From contig NZ_LR594671.1 of assembly GCF_901827185.1 (NCBI RefSeq), forward strand, positions 1,674,001 through 1,738,000: 64,000 bases of DNA. Reading direction: 5' to 3'. Origin of the DNA: Variovorax sp. PBL-E5. GTDB lineage: Bacteria > Pseudomonadota > Gammaproteobacteria > Burkholderiales > Burkholderiaceae_C. How positions within the stretch are numbered: the stretch's first letter is position 1; each line of letters begins with the position of its first letter. Shown piece by piece: positions 53,684 to 62,823 of this stretch. The notes below the pieces were generated by a model, which saw only the letters and a list, made by a program, of their open reading frames with translations, did not search any database and had not been told where the DNA came from. A program made the translations under genes and the position numbers.

Positions 53684-54661
53684 ATGCCTCTGCGCTTGTT
53701 CCAACTCCTGTCGGCGTTCTGCATCGCAGCGACGATGGCTGCCTTGCCTGCACGGGCGGACACCTACCCGTCGCGCGCGGTGCGGGTGATCAGTCCCTTC
53801 GCGCCGGGCGGCGGCCTCGACGTCGTGCTGCGGCCCCTGCTCCAGAAGATGGGCGAGAGCATGGGCCAGAGCTTCTTCCTCGACAACCGCTCCGGCGCGA
53901 ACGGCATGATCGGCATCGAGGCCGGCGTGCGTTCGCCGGCCGATGGCTACACGCTGATCGGCGTCACCTCGGGCGCGGTGACGATCAATCCCAACGTCTA
54001 CCAGAAGATGTCCTACGACACGGCACGCGACCTGGTGCCGGTGGTCAACGTCGGCAGTGCGCCGTTCGTGATGGTGATCCATCCCTCGCTGCCGGTGCAC
54101 AACGTCAAGGAATTCATCGCGCTGGCCAAGGCCGACAAGGGCACGCTGCCCTATGGCTCGCCGGGCGTCGGCGGCACCAACCACCTGGGCGCGGAGTATT
54201 TCCTGCAGCTGACCGGCACGCAGATGGTCCACGTGCCCTACCGCGGCAGCCAGCCCCTGATGACCGATCTGGTCGGCGGTCAGGTCAAGATGGCCTTCGA
54301 CTCGGTGATGGCGACGGTGCCCTTCGTTCGCAGCGGCAGGCTGCGCGCGCTCGGCATCGCCTCGGCGAAGCGCTCGCCGGTCGCGCCGGAGATCCCGACG
54401 CTGGCCGAGGAGGGCGGTCCGCCGTTCGAGCTCAGCTCCTGGTACGGCATCATGGCGCCGGCCGGAACGCCGCCCGAGATCATCGCCAAACTCAATGCCG
54501 AGGCGGTCAAGGCGCTGGCCGATCCGCAGCTGCGCAAGCTCTATGCGGGCCTCGGCATCGAGGTCGTCGGCAACACACCGGCGCAGTTCGCGCAGCAGAT
54601 CAAGGAGGACACCGCACACTGGGGCCAGGTGGCGAAGACGGCCCATGTGCAAGCGGATTGA
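53684..54661 (+). CDS. Bug-family binding protein
   Basis: A 325-residue receptor with Sec signal (MPLRLFQLLSAFCIAATMAALPARA-DTYP) and motifs VRVISPFAPGGGLDVVLRPLL, FLDNRSGANGMIGIEAG, PADGYTLIGV and VHVPYRGSQPL. ATG at 53684 is used; a GTG at 53669 overlaps the previous gene. Second of three Bug genes in this operon; the three differ enough in sequence to suggest separate ligands or separate affinities. It follows the Tat amidohydrolase by 11 bp and may bind its product. Confidence 0.94.
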   Translation: MPLRLFQLLSAFCIAATMAALPARADTYPSRAVRVISPFAPGGGLDVVLRPLLQKMGESMGQSFFLDNRSGANGMIGIEAGVRSPADGYTLIGVTSGAVTINPNVYQKMSYDTARDLVPVVNVGSAPFVMVIHPSLPVHNVKEFIALAKADKGTLPYGSPGVGGTNHLGAEYFLQLTGTQMVHVPYRGSQPLMTDLVGGQVKMAFDSVMATVPFVRSGRLRALGIASAKRSPVAPEIPTLAEEGGPPFELSSWYGIMAPAGTPPEIIAKLNAEAVKALADPQLRKLYAGLGIEVVGNTPAQFAQQIKEDTAHWGQVAKTAHVQAD

Positions 54662-54664
54662 TTC

Positions 54665-55702
54665 ATGAGTCAGAAATGGGGAATCCTCGGCGCCGGCGAC
54701 ATCGCGCAGCGCAACATCGTGCCGGCGCTCGCGCAGGTCGAAGGCGCTGAACTCGTCGCGGTGATGAACCGGCGCCTGGCCAACGCGCAGGCCTTCGCGG
54801 AGCGCAACAAGATTGCCGGTGCCTACGATTCGCTGGATGCGTTCCTTGCCCATCCGCAACTCGATGCGGTCTACATCGCCTCGCCCAACGGCCTGCATGC
54901 CGAGCACACGATCGCCGCCGCGCGCGCGGGCAAGCACGTGCTGTGCGACAAGCCCATGGCGCTCACCGAGGCCGAGTGCGAACGCATGATCGAGGCCTGC
55001 GAGCGCCACGGCGTGAAGCTCGGCGTGGTGTTCCAGAACCGCTATCACCCCGCGCACATCCAGGCGCGGCGTCAGATCGAGGCCGGCGTGCTCGGCGAGA
55101 TCCAGTACGCCTCGGCACAGCTGTGCGTCGGGCGCGCGCGCGGCCACTGGAAGGGCTGGCGGCTCGATCCCTCCGTCGCGGGTTCGGGCGCCATCGTCGG
55201 CCAGGCGGTGCATCCGATCGACATCCTGCGTTTCCTGATGGACAGCGAGGTGGTGGAAGTGCAGGCCATGACCGATCAGCAACTGCCCGACCGGCCCGTG
55301 GACGACATGGCCTACGCGCTGCTGCGCTTCGCCAACGGCGCCCATGCCACGGTGGTCGCGGGCACCGTGGTGCCGCGCTCCGCCAACGACGTCGTGCTGT
55401 ACGGCAGCGGCGCGCGGATCGTCTGCACCAGCACGCTCGGAACGCCGGCCGCCGGCGCGCGCCAGAAGCTCAGCATCGAAGGCGAGGGCACCGGCATGAA
55501 CCTGGACTTCTCCAGCAGCACCTCGCCCCAGCGCTTTGCCGCGATGCTCGACGACTTCGGCCGCTGCATCCGCGAGCAGCGCGAGCCGGCCCTCTCCGGG
55601 CGCAACGGCCTGCAGATGGTGAAGATCGCCAATGCGGTGCTCGAATCCAGCCGGCACGGCAAGGCCGTGCGGCTCTCCCCGACGGATCAAGGAACCCGAT
55701 GA
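54665..55702 (+). CDS. Gfo/Idh/MocA-family NAD(P)-dependent oxidoreductase
   Basis: A 345-residue dehydrogenase: Rossmann motif WGILGAGDIAQRNIVPAL, the EKP-equivalent LCDKPMALTEAE (Lys for catalysis), and the second-domain HPIDILRFLMDSEVVE with the catalytic His region. The family oxidises or epimerises sugars, inositols and sugar acids. It is 3 bp behind the second Bug gene and overlaps the aldolase gene (ATGA), so it supplies the aldolase pathway. A sugar-lactone or keto-sugar oxidation is the most natural reading. Confidence 0.93.
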   Translation: MSQKWGILGAGDIAQRNIVPALAQVEGAELVAVMNRRLANAQAFAERNKIAGAYDSLDAFLAHPQLDAVYIASPNGLHAEHTIAAARAGKHVLCDKPMALTEAECERMIEACERHGVKLGVVFQNRYHPAHIQARRQIEAGVLGEIQYASAQLCVGRARGHWKGWRLDPSVAGSGAIVGQAVHPIDILRFLMDSEVVEVQAMTDQQLPDRPVDDMAYALLRFANGAHATVVAGTVVPRSANDVVLYGSGARIVCTSTLGTPAAGARQKLSIEGEGTGMNLDFSSSTSPQRFAAMLDDFGRCIREQREPALSGRNGLQMVKIANAVLESSRHGKAVRLSPTDQGTR

Positions 55703-56484
55703 CCATCTATCCGAACCACACCAAGCGCCAGCTCGCCGAAGGCAAGATCGCGATCGGCATGGGCCTGCACCAGTCGCGGCTGGTCGACATCGCCGCGATC
55801 GGCAAGACCTGCGGCTTCGACTGGCTCTTCATCGACATGGAACACAGCGGGCTCGACCTCGGCGTCGCCACGCAGATCGCCTCGGCGGCGCTGCCGGTGG
55901 CCATCACACCCATCGTGCGGGTGCCGGGCAAGGAGCATCACCACGCTTCGCGCATGCTCGACGGCGGCGCGCAGGGCGTGGTGGTGCCGCACGTCGACAC
56001 GATCGAGGAAGCCCGGCGCGTGGTCTCCTATTGCAAGTACCCGCCGCTGGGGCATCGCTCGCTGTATGGCCAGCAGCCGCAGTTCGGTTTCAGGAACGTG
56101 CCGATCGCCGATGCGATGCAGATGGCGAACGACGAGACCCTGGTGGTCATCATGCTCGAATCGCCCGAGGCGATCGCGCAGGCCGACGAGATGGCCGCTG
56201 TGCCCGGCGTCGACGTGCTGCTGATCGGCACCAACGACTTCTGCGCCGAGTCCGGCATCCCGGGCCAGTACGGCCATGCGAAGGTCGAGGATGCCTACGC
56301 CTGCGTCATCGCGGCCTGCCGCAAGCATGGCAAGACGCCCGGCATGGGCGGGGTGGTGGACCACGTGCTGCTCGAGAAATACATCGGCCTGGGCATGCGC
56401 TTCATCCTCAGCGGCAACGACATCGGCTTCCTGATGGCGGGCGCGCGCCAGCGCGCGGACTATCTGCACGGCCTGTCGTACTGA
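55699..56484 (+). CDS. HpcH/HpaI-family aldolase
   Basis: A 261-residue metal-dependent class II aldolase. GFDWLFIDMEHSGLDL, VVVPHVDTIEEARR, MLESPEAIAQADEMAAVPGVDVLLIGTNDF (metal-binding Glu and Asp) and the GKTPGMGG segment match HpaI/GarL-type enzymes, which cleave 2-keto-3-deoxy-hexarates or 4-hydroxy-2-oxoheptanedioate into pyruvate or tartronate semialdehyde and an aldehyde. It is the clearest pointer to the pathway type: the upstream oxidations should produce a 2-keto acid for cleavage here. Confidence 0.93.
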   Translation: MTIYPNHTKRQLAEGKIAIGMGLHQSRLVDIAAIGKTCGFDWLFIDMEHSGLDLGVATQIASAALPVAITPIVRVPGKEHHHASRMLDGGAQGVVVPHVDTIEEARRVVSYCKYPPLGHRSLYGQQPQFGFRNVPIADAMQMANDETLVVIMLESPEAIAQADEMAAVPGVDVLLIGTNDFCAESGIPGQYGHAKVEDAYACVIAACRKHGKTPGMGGVVDHVLLEKYIGLGMRFILSGNDIGFLMAGARQRADYLHGLSY

Positions 56485-56530
56485 TGGCATCGGAACGCCC
56501 GCCCATCGCGCGCGGGACGAGGACACGATC

Positions 56531-57505
56531 ATGAACAAGCGCATTGTGTGGAGCGCGGCCCTCGGTCTCGCGCTCACGGCCCTGTCGGCAGGGGTGCCGG
56601 CGCGTGCCGACGAATTCCCGTCGCATCCCATCCGCGTCATCGTGCCGTATGCGCCGGGCGGCGGCAGCGACATCAGCACGCGGGTGGTGCAGAACCGCGT
56701 GACCGAGCTGCTGAAGGAATCGCTCGTCGTCGACAACCGCGCCGGCGGCGGCACGCTGATCGGGACGCGCATCGTGGCATCCGCGCCGCCCGATGGCTAC
56801 ACGGTGGGCGTGATGGACCCGGCCTTCCTCATCACGCCCTCGCTCTTCGCCGATGCCCACTACGACCCGCTGAAGGACTTCGTGCCGATCTGCCTGATCA
56901 GCGTGACGCCGATGATCCTGGCCGTGCCGAGCGCGTTCCCGGTGAAGAACTTCAAGGAGTTCCTCGACTACGCGAAAAAGAATCCCGGCAAGCTGAACTA
57001 CGGCTCGCCGGGTGCCGGCAGTGCGGGTCATCTCGCGATCGAGCAGGTCCGCAATGCCTTCTCGCTCAAGATGACCCACATCCCTTACAAGGGCTCCGGC
57101 CCCGCGATGACGGCCGTGGTGGCGGGCGAGGTCAACGCCTTGATGTCGGGCTCCGCGCTGGTGCCGATGGTGCAGAACGGACAGCTGCGCGGCCTCGCGA
57201 TCACCGGCAGCAAGCGGCTCGCCGGGCTGCCCGACGTGCCGACCTTCGCCGAGCTCGGCTATCCGCAGATCAACGTGCAGACTTTCGCGGCCGTCGTCGC
57301 GCCGGCCGGCACGCCCGCCGCTGCGGTGCATCAACTGCAATCGGCATTTGCCGGCGCGCTCCAGGTGCCCGAGGTGCGGCGCATGCTCGAGGACCGCGGG
57401 CAGTTGCCGGTCGGCGGCAGCTCGGAAGACCTCGGCACCTTCTTCAAGGAGAACCTGGTCAATCTGGTCAAGGTCGTGCATGACTCCCACATCAAGATCG
57501 ACTGA
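56531..57505 (+). CDS. Bug-family binding protein
   Basis: A 324-residue receptor with signal MNKRIVWSAALGLALTALSAG (cleavage near ARA-DEFP) and motifs VIVPYAPGGGSDISTRVV, VVDNRAGGGTLIGTRIV, PPDGYTVGVM and THIPYKGSGPAM. Third Bug gene of the operon, 46 bp after the aldolase. It lies between the aldolase and a D-2-hydroxyacid dehydrogenase. Confidence 0.94.
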   Translation: MNKRIVWSAALGLALTALSAGVPARADEFPSHPIRVIVPYAPGGGSDISTRVVQNRVTELLKESLVVDNRAGGGTLIGTRIVASAPPDGYTVGVMDPAFLITPSLFADAHYDPLKDFVPICLISVTPMILAVPSAFPVKNFKEFLDYAKKNPGKLNYGSPGAGSAGHLAIEQVRNAFSLKMTHIPYKGSGPAMTAVVAGEVNALMSGSALVPMVQNGQLRGLAITGSKRLAGLPDVPTFAELGYPQINVQTFAAVVAPAGTPAAAVHQLQSAFAGALQVPEVRRMLEDRGQLPVGGSSEDLGTFFKENLVNLVKVVHDSHIKID

Positions 57506-57521
57506 GGCCAGGCCGGCCGTG

Positions 57522-58454
57522 ATGGCCATGCTGCCGCTGTACGCGCCGCTCATGGCGGCGCTCGAAGAAAGCTACGAACTGCTCAAGCCCTGGGAGGCGC
57601 GCGACCCGGCCGCCTTCCTGCGCGCGCACGGCGCCCGCGTGCGCGCGGTCGTCACCACCACGAGCCGCGGCTTCGCAGCGCCGGAGTTCGATGCCTTTCC
57701 CGCGCTCGAAGCGCTGGCCTGCTACGGTCCCTACGTCACGCTGCTCGATCTGCGGCGCGCCGGCCAGCGCGGCGTGTCGGTGAGCTGCACGCCCGACTCG
57801 ACCGCCGAGTCCGTTGCCGATCTCGCGATGGGCATGGTCGTCGGCATCATGCGCCGGCTCAGCGAGGCCGATCGCTTCGTGCGTTCCGGGCAATGGCCGA
57901 CCCAGGCCTTCGCGTCCGGCCGCGAGGTCCACGGCAAGCGCTGCGGCATCGTCGGCTTCGGCCGCATCGGCCAGGAACTGGCGCGCCGCGCCGCGGCCTT
58001 CGACATGCAGGTGAGCTACCACGGCCCGCGCGCCAAGGCCGGCGTGGCGCATCGCTACGTCGACGATCTGCAGGCGCTGGCGCGCGAGTCCGATTGCCTG
58101 GTGATCGCCTGTGCGCTCACGCCCGAGACCCGCGGCATGGTGAACGCCGCCGTGCTCGATGCGCTGGGGCCGGACGGCTTCCTGGTCAACGTGGCGCGCG
58201 GTGCCATCGTCGATGAGGCGGCCTTGATCGATGCGCTCGCCCAACGGCGCATCGCCGGCGCGGCGCTGGACGTGTTCGCCGACGAACCGCAGGTGCCCGC
58301 CGCGCTGCGCGCGATGGAGCAGGTGCTGCTCGCGCCGCACATCGGCACCTCGACGCGCGAGAACCGCGACGAGCGCATGCGCAAGCTGCTGGCCAATCTG
58401 CGCGCCCATTTCACCGGCGAGCGCGCGCCGCATCCCGTGCCGACCGACGCCTGA
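57522..58454 (+). CDS. D-isomer-specific 2-hydroxyacid dehydrogenase
   Basis: A 310-residue NAD(P)-dependent dehydrogenase. The C-terminal nucleotide-binding domain has CGIVGFGRIGQELARRAAAF, the catalytic Arg in VNVARGAIVDEAALID, the catalytic Glu in DVFADEPQVP and the catalytic His in LAPHIGTSTREN. Such enzymes interconvert D-2-hydroxyacids and 2-oxoacids (glyoxylate/hydroxypyruvate reductase, D-lactate or 2-ketogluconate reductase type). ATG at 57522, with GTG at 57519 and ATG at 57528 as alternatives. It may reduce a 2-keto acid, or oxidise a D-hydroxy acid, in the pathway. Confidence 0.92.
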   Translation: MAMLPLYAPLMAALEESYELLKPWEARDPAAFLRAHGARVRAVVTTTSRGFAAPEFDAFPALEALACYGPYVTLLDLRRAGQRGVSVSCTPDSTAESVADLAMGMVVGIMRRLSEADRFVRSGQWPTQAFASGREVHGKRCGIVGFGRIGQELARRAAAFDMQVSYHGPRAKAGVAHRYVDDLQALARESDCLVIACALTPETRGMVNAAVLDALGPDGFLVNVARGAIVDEAALIDALAQRRIAGAALDVFADEPQVPAALRAMEQVLLAPHIGTSTRENRDERMRKLLANLRAHFTGERAPHPVPTDA

Positions 58455-58475
58455 ACGCCGCGCGCCCGACCGACC

Positions 58476-59126
58476 ATGCACCCTCACGCCTACCTGTTCC
58501 TGACGCAGCCCGAAGTGCGTTTTCTCGAGGCCGCGGCGGAACGGCTGATCCCCGCCGACGAACTCGGCCCCGGCGCGTGCGATGCGGGCGTGGCCTCTTT
58601 CATCGATGGGCAGCTCGCGAGTCCATGGGGCATGCACGGCCGGCAATACCGCACGGGTCCGTGGCACGAGGGCACGCCGCAGCAGGGCTTCCAGTCGCGC
58701 CTCGTGCCGCAGGAGATCTACCGGCTCGGCATCCGCGAGATCGACCAGCACTGCGTCGCGGCGCACGGCAAGCGCTTCGATCTGCTGCCCGTGGCCGTGC
58801 AGGACGAGTTGCTGCGGGCGATGGAGCGCGATGCCTTGCCGCTCCCGTCCTTGTCCTCGGGACTCTTCTTCACCTTGCTTTTCAGGAACACCATGGAAGG
58901 CTTCTTCGCCGATCCGATGTACGGCGGCAATCGCGACAAGGTGGGCTGGCGGCTGATCGGCTTTCCCGGCGTGGCCGCTTCCAACTACGTCGAGCATCTG
59001 GCGCAGCACAACGTTCGCTACGAGGTCGAACCGGTCAGCATCCTGGACATCGAAGCGCAGCGCGCGAAGGTCGACAGCCAGGGCTATGCGCGCCATGTGC
59101 TGCGGCGCGTGGATCCGGCGCAATGA
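58476..59126 (+). CDS. gluconate 2-dehydrogenase subunit 3-like protein
   Basis: A 216-residue protein of the Gluconate_2-dh3 family: FLTQPEVRFLEAAAERLIPADELGPGACDAGVASFIDGQLA, FFTLLFRNTMEGFFADPMYGGNRDKVGWRLIGFPG. In known membrane-bound gluconate dehydrogenases the small subunit has a Tat signal and carries the flavoprotein subunit to the periplasm. Here the first residues MHPHAYLFLTQPEV lead directly into the domain, so no Tat signal is visible. It is translationally coupled to the GMC subunit (ATGA). Confidence 0.92.
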   Translation: MHPHAYLFLTQPEVRFLEAAAERLIPADELGPGACDAGVASFIDGQLASPWGMHGRQYRTGPWHEGTPQQGFQSRLVPQEIYRLGIREIDQHCVAAHGKRFDLLPVAVQDELLRAMERDALPLPSLSSGLFFTLLFRNTMEGFFADPMYGGNRDKVGWRLIGFPGVAASNYVEHLAQHNVRYEVEPVSILDIEAQRAKVDSQGYARHVLRRVDPAQ

Positions 59127-60886
59127 GCGCGGTCAAGCTTGCCCCCGTCGACGTGGTGGTGGTCGGCGTCGGCGTCGCCGGCTCGATCCTCTGCAAGGAA
59201 ATGGCCTCGACCGGCCTCAAGGTGGTCGGACTCGAACGCGGCCGCATGATCGATCCGCAGCACGACTTCGCCATGCCCTATGCGCACGACGAACTCAAGT
59301 ACGACCGCCACAGCGACATCCTGCAGAACCTGTCGCGCGAGACCGTGACCTTCCGCAACACGGTGGCGCAGCGCGCGCTGCCGATGCGCGAGATGGGCTC
59401 CTTCAAGCCCGGCGAATGCGTGGGCGGCGCGGGCATGCACTGGGGCGCGCACGCGCGGCGCTTCCTGCCGTGGGATTTCGAGATGCACAGCCGCACCGTC
59501 GAACGCTATGGCCATGCCGCTCTGCCGGCCGGCTGGACCGGACAGGACTGGGGCATCGCCTACGACGAGCTCGAGCCCTACTACGACCAGTTCGAGCATC
59601 TCTACGGCGTCGGCGGCAAGGCCGGCAATCTCGAAGGCGAACTGCAGCCCGGCGGCAACCCCTTCGAGGGTGCGCGTTCGCGCGAATTTCCCAACCCGCC
59701 GAGCGAGCGCACCTATGCCGGCAGCCTGTTCGCCGAGGCTGCGCAGGGCCTGGGCCTCGCGCCGTTCCAGAACCCGACGGCGGCGATGACCAGCCCCTAC
59801 ACCAATCCCTATCGGTTGATGCTGGGCCAGTGCGTGCGCGGCGGCTTCTGCAACAGCCACGGCTGCGCGATGGGCGCCAAGGCCAGCCCGCTGACGGCCG
59901 TGATCCCGGCGCTCGCCAGGCACGCCAACTTCGAATTGCGCGCGCATGCCAACGTCACGCGCATCGAGCTCGACTCGGAGCGCAAGCGCGCGGTCGGTGT
60001 CCACTACGTCGATGCGAATGGGCGCGAGATATTCCAGCCGGCCGATCTCGTGATCCTGGCTTCCTACACCTTCAACAACACGCGGCTGCTGCTGCTTTCG
60101 GGCATCGGCCGGCCCTACGATCCGGCGACGGGCGAGGGCGTGGTGGGCCGCAACTACGCCTACCAGACCGGCAGCAAGGTCGCGCTCTTCTTCGACGACA
60201 AGGTCTTCAATCCCTTCATGGGCGGCGGCGCGCTGAGCACTTCGGTCGACGATTTCAACGGCGACAACTTCGACCATGCGGGCCTCGACTTCATCGGCGG
60301 CGCCTACCTCGCCGCGCAGAGCAACGGCGCGACGCCGATTCGCTCCATCACGGTGCCGCCCGGCACGCCGCGCTGGGGCGGCGAGTGGAAGCGCGCTGCG
60401 GCACGCTACTACAACAGCACTTTCTCGATCCACGCGCATGGCGGCTGCCAGAGCTACCGCACCAACTACCTGGACCTCGATCCCACCTATCGCGATGCAC
60501 TCGGGCAGCCGTTGTTGCGCATGACCTTCGACTGGCACGACAACGAGCGCCGACTGTCGGCCCATGCCGTCGAGCGCGCGGTGGAGATCGCGCGCTCGAT
60601 CGGGCCTGCGCGCTACGGCGTGCATGGGCTGTCCGACATCTACAGCATCGTGCCCTACCAGAGCACGCACAACGTCGGCGGCGCGGTGATGGGCGCCGAC
60701 CCGGCGACGAGCGTGGTCAACAAGTACCTGCAGTCGTGGGACGTGCCCAACGTCTTCGTGGTCGGCGCGAGCGCCTTTCCGCAGAACAGCGCCAACCCGC
60801 CGACGCTGACCGTCGGCGCACTGGCCTGCTGGACCGCCGATGCGATCAAGGACGCGTACCTGCGCAAGCCCGGCGCGCTGATCTGA
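59123..60886 (+). CDS. GMC-family flavoprotein (gluconate 2-dehydrogenase-like large subunit)
   Basis: A 587-residue FAD-dependent oxidoreductase. The FAD-binding motif is VVVVGVGVAGSILCKEM, followed by GSFKPGECVGGAGMHWG and, at the end, SAFPQNSANPPTLTVGALACW with STHNVGGAVMGADPAT providing the active-site His/Asn region. Together with the subunit 3-like protein it forms a gluconate/sorbitol-dehydrogenase-like pair oxidising a sugar or sugar acid. The usual third, cytochrome c subunit is absent from the operon. Four cysteines in CVRGGFCNSHGCAMG (about residues 235-250) could form a disulfide or metal site, as in the flavoprotein subunits carrying a 3Fe-4S cluster. Confidence 0.93.
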   Translation: MSAVKLAPVDVVVVGVGVAGSILCKEMASTGLKVVGLERGRMIDPQHDFAMPYAHDELKYDRHSDILQNLSRETVTFRNTVAQRALPMREMGSFKPGECVGGAGMHWGAHARRFLPWDFEMHSRTVERYGHAALPAGWTGQDWGIAYDELEPYYDQFEHLYGVGGKAGNLEGELQPGGNPFEGARSREFPNPPSERTYAGSLFAEAAQGLGLAPFQNPTAAMTSPYTNPYRLMLGQCVRGGFCNSHGCAMGAKASPLTAVIPALARHANFELRAHANVTRIELDSERKRAVGVHYVDANGREIFQPADLVILASYTFNNTRLLLLSGIGRPYDPATGEGVVGRNYAYQTGSKVALFFDDKVFNPFMGGGALSTSVDDFNGDNFDHAGLDFIGGAYLAAQSNGATPIRSITVPPGTPRWGGEWKRAAARYYNSTFSIHAHGGCQSYRTNYLDLDPTYRDALGQPLLRMTFDWHDNERRLSAHAVERAVEIARSIGPARYGVHGLSDIYSIVPYQSTHNVGGAVMGADPATSVVNKYLQSWDVPNVFVVGASAFPQNSANPPTLTVGALACWTADAIKDAYLRKPGALI

Positions 60887-62046
60887 TGCACTACCGCCAT
60901 ACCTACAACATCGAGGACCTGCAGCGCGCCGCGCGGCAGCGCCTGCCGAAGATGTGCTTCGACTGGCTCGAGGGCGGCGCCGAGGATCACGTGACCTGGC
61001 TGCGCAACCGCGAGGTCTTCGAGCAATACCGTTTCCGGCCGCACGTGATGGTGGATGTCGGCGGGCGCTCGCAGCAGGTCGAGCTCTTCGGCAAGACCTT
61101 CGAGGCGCCGTTCGGCCTGGCGCCGGTCGGCGCGGCCGGGCTTTATGGTCATCGCGCCGATGTCGCGCTCGCGCGCGCGGCACGCGACGCCGGCATTCCG
61201 TTCGTTCTCAGCACCGCATCCTTCGATCCGCTGGAAGAAGTCGCGAAGGCGGCCGAGGGCGGCACGCTGTGGTTCCAGCTCTACATGTCGAAGAACCGCG
61301 AGACCGCGGCCAAGCTGGTGCAGCGCGCCTTCGACGCCGGCTTCGAGGCGCTCGTCGTCACCGGCGACGTGGCCGTGATCGGCAACCGCGAATACAACAA
61401 GCGCAACCGCTTCAGCGTGCCCTTCAGGATGAACATGCCGACCGTCGTCGACGGCCTGCTGCATCCGCGCTGGCTGTTCGGCGTGTTCCTGAAGACGCTG
61501 ATGCACTCGGGCGTGCCGCGCTATCACAACGACGAGAGCCCGCCCGGCAGCCAGGCCGTGACCAAGGAGTCGGTGGCTTCCTTCCAGGCGCGGCGCGACG
61601 AGATCGATTGGGCCGACGTGCAATGGCTGCGCGATCGCTGGCCGCGCAAGCTCTTCGTCAAGGGCGTGTTGCGCGCAGACGATGCGCTGGCCGCTCAGCG
61701 GCACGGGGCCGACGGCGTGTTCGTGTCGAACCACGGCGGCCGCGCGCTCGATGGCGCGGTGTCTTCGCTGGAAGTGCTGGCCGAAATCCGCGCTGCGGTC
61801 GGGCCGGCGATGAAGGTGATGATCGACAGCGGATTCCGTCGCGGCACCGACGTGGTGAAGGCGTTGGCGCTCGGCGCCGACATGGTGTTCGTCGGCCGCG
61901 CGACGCTCTATGGCCTCGCGGCCGGCGGCGAGCCCGGGGTGCGCCATGCGATCGCGCTGTTGCGAAGCGAGATCGATCGCACGCTGGCACAGCTGGGCTG
62001 CCGCTCGATCGCCGACATCGCGCCTGATATGTTGCGCGGCGCCTGA
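60886..62046 (+). CDS. FMN-dependent alpha-hydroxy acid dehydrogenase
   Basis: A 386-residue TIM-barrel flavoprotein of the LldD/mandelate dehydrogenase family. PFGLAPVGAAGLYGHRADVALARAARDAG, WFQLYMSKNRE, LFVKGVLRADDALAAQRHGADGVFVSNHGGRALDG (catalytic His and Arg) and DSGFRRGTDVVKALALGADMVFVGR are all present. It oxidises an L-2-hydroxyacid to the 2-oxoacid, with electrons to quinone or oxygen. The ATG overlaps the previous stop by one base. It closes the operon begun at 50686; the following genes are on the other strand. Confidence 0.93.
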   Translation: MHYRHTYNIEDLQRAARQRLPKMCFDWLEGGAEDHVTWLRNREVFEQYRFRPHVMVDVGGRSQQVELFGKTFEAPFGLAPVGAAGLYGHRADVALARAARDAGIPFVLSTASFDPLEEVAKAAEGGTLWFQLYMSKNRETAAKLVQRAFDAGFEALVVTGDVAVIGNREYNKRNRFSVPFRMNMPTVVDGLLHPRWLFGVFLKTLMHSGVPRYHNDESPPGSQAVTKESVASFQARRDEIDWADVQWLRDRWPRKLFVKGVLRADDALAAQRHGADGVFVSNHGGRALDGAVSSLEVLAEIRAAVGPAMKVMIDSGFRRGTDVVKALALGADMVFVGRATLYGLAAGGEPGVRHAIALLRSEIDRTLAQLGCRSIADIAPDMLRGA

Positions 62047-62056
62047 GCGCTGGTGC

Positions 62057-62473
62057 TCAGCCGCTGTGTTCGGCGGTGACGCGTCGCGTCTCGCCGGTCT
62101 CGGTCAGCGTGCGCGTGGCGTCGAGCGAGGCATAGATCCAGAGAATCTTCATCGGCTTGTCGGCGTTGAGGTTGCGAAAGCGATGCGGCAGCCCGGGCGG
62201 GATCCAGGTCGTGTCGAGCGGATGCAGGCGATGTTCGCGGCCATCGATGTCGAGCATGGCATCGCCTTCGAGCAGCATCACGCTCTCTTCGCAGTTGTGG
62301 CTGTGGAATGCGATCTTCGCGCCCGGCCCGAACTCGGTGATGCCGTTGATGAAGCCGCGCGCGCCGATGCCGGCCGTCACCAGCGGCGTGGTGCTGGCGC
62401 CGCCGCCGCGGTCGTAGGATTTCAGCTGGCCGGGACGCAGCACGGCGGGGGAGGGTGTGGTCGCGGCGTTCAT
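62057..62473 (-). CDS. cupin-domain protein
   Basis: A 138-residue single-cupin protein: GPGAKIAFHSHNCEESVMLLEGDAMLDIDGREHRL (cupin motif 1, HSH and Glu ligands) and IPPGLPHRFRNLNAD (motif 2 His). Metal binding in the barrel is expected; such proteins include isomerases, dioxygenases and sugar-acid epimerases, as well as plain binding proteins. First of the four convergent genes downstream of the operon, 10 bp from the FMN dehydrogenase stop. Confidence 0.88.
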   Translation of the reverse strand: MNAATTPSPAVLRPGQLKSYDRGGGASTTPLVTAGIGARGFINGITEFGPGAKIAFHSHNCEESVMLLEGDAMLDIDGREHRLHPLDTTWIPPGLPHRFRNLNADKPMKILWIYASLDATRTLTETGETRRVTAEHSG

Positions 62474-62484
62474 CGATGATTCCT

Positions 62485-62787
62485 TCAGATGCCGGGCATC
62501 GCTTCGACGATCACCAGCTCCACTTCGCCTGCGCCTTCTTCCTGCCGATGCCGGGCTGCCGCCTGGTAGGCGGGCGATTCGTAGCAGGCGCGGGCATGGG
62601 CCAGCGAGGGGAACTGGATGACCACGAAGCGCTCGAATTTCTTCGGCCCTTCCAGCACGGCGAACTCGCCGCCGCGCGCGAGGATGCGGCCCTGGTGCGC
62701 AGCGATGATGTCGGGCACGAGGTCGGTGTAGCGCTTGTAGCGCACGGGGTCGTTGATCTTCGAACGGGCGAGCCAGTAGGCACTCAT
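62485..62787 (-). CDS. DUF1330 protein
   Basis: A 100-residue ferredoxin-like (dimeric alpha-beta barrel) protein: SAYWLARSKINDPVRYKRYTDLVPDIIAAHQGRILARGG and FVVIQFPSLAHARACYESPAYQAAARHR are DUF1330 hallmarks. Members are found beside catabolic genes; some act as isomerase- or monooxygenase-like small enzymes, most are uncharacterised. Start at the ATG preceding SAYWLARS. It lies 11 bp ahead of the cupin gene in the same direction. Confidence 0.88.
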   Translation of the reverse strand: MSAYWLARSKINDPVRYKRYTDLVPDIIAAHQGRILARGGEFAVLEGPKKFERFVVIQFPSLAHARACYESPAYQAAARHRQEEGAGEVELVIVEAMPGI

Positions 62788-62823
62788 GGAAGTCCTTTCA
62801 AGCACGACGCGACGCCGCGCAGG

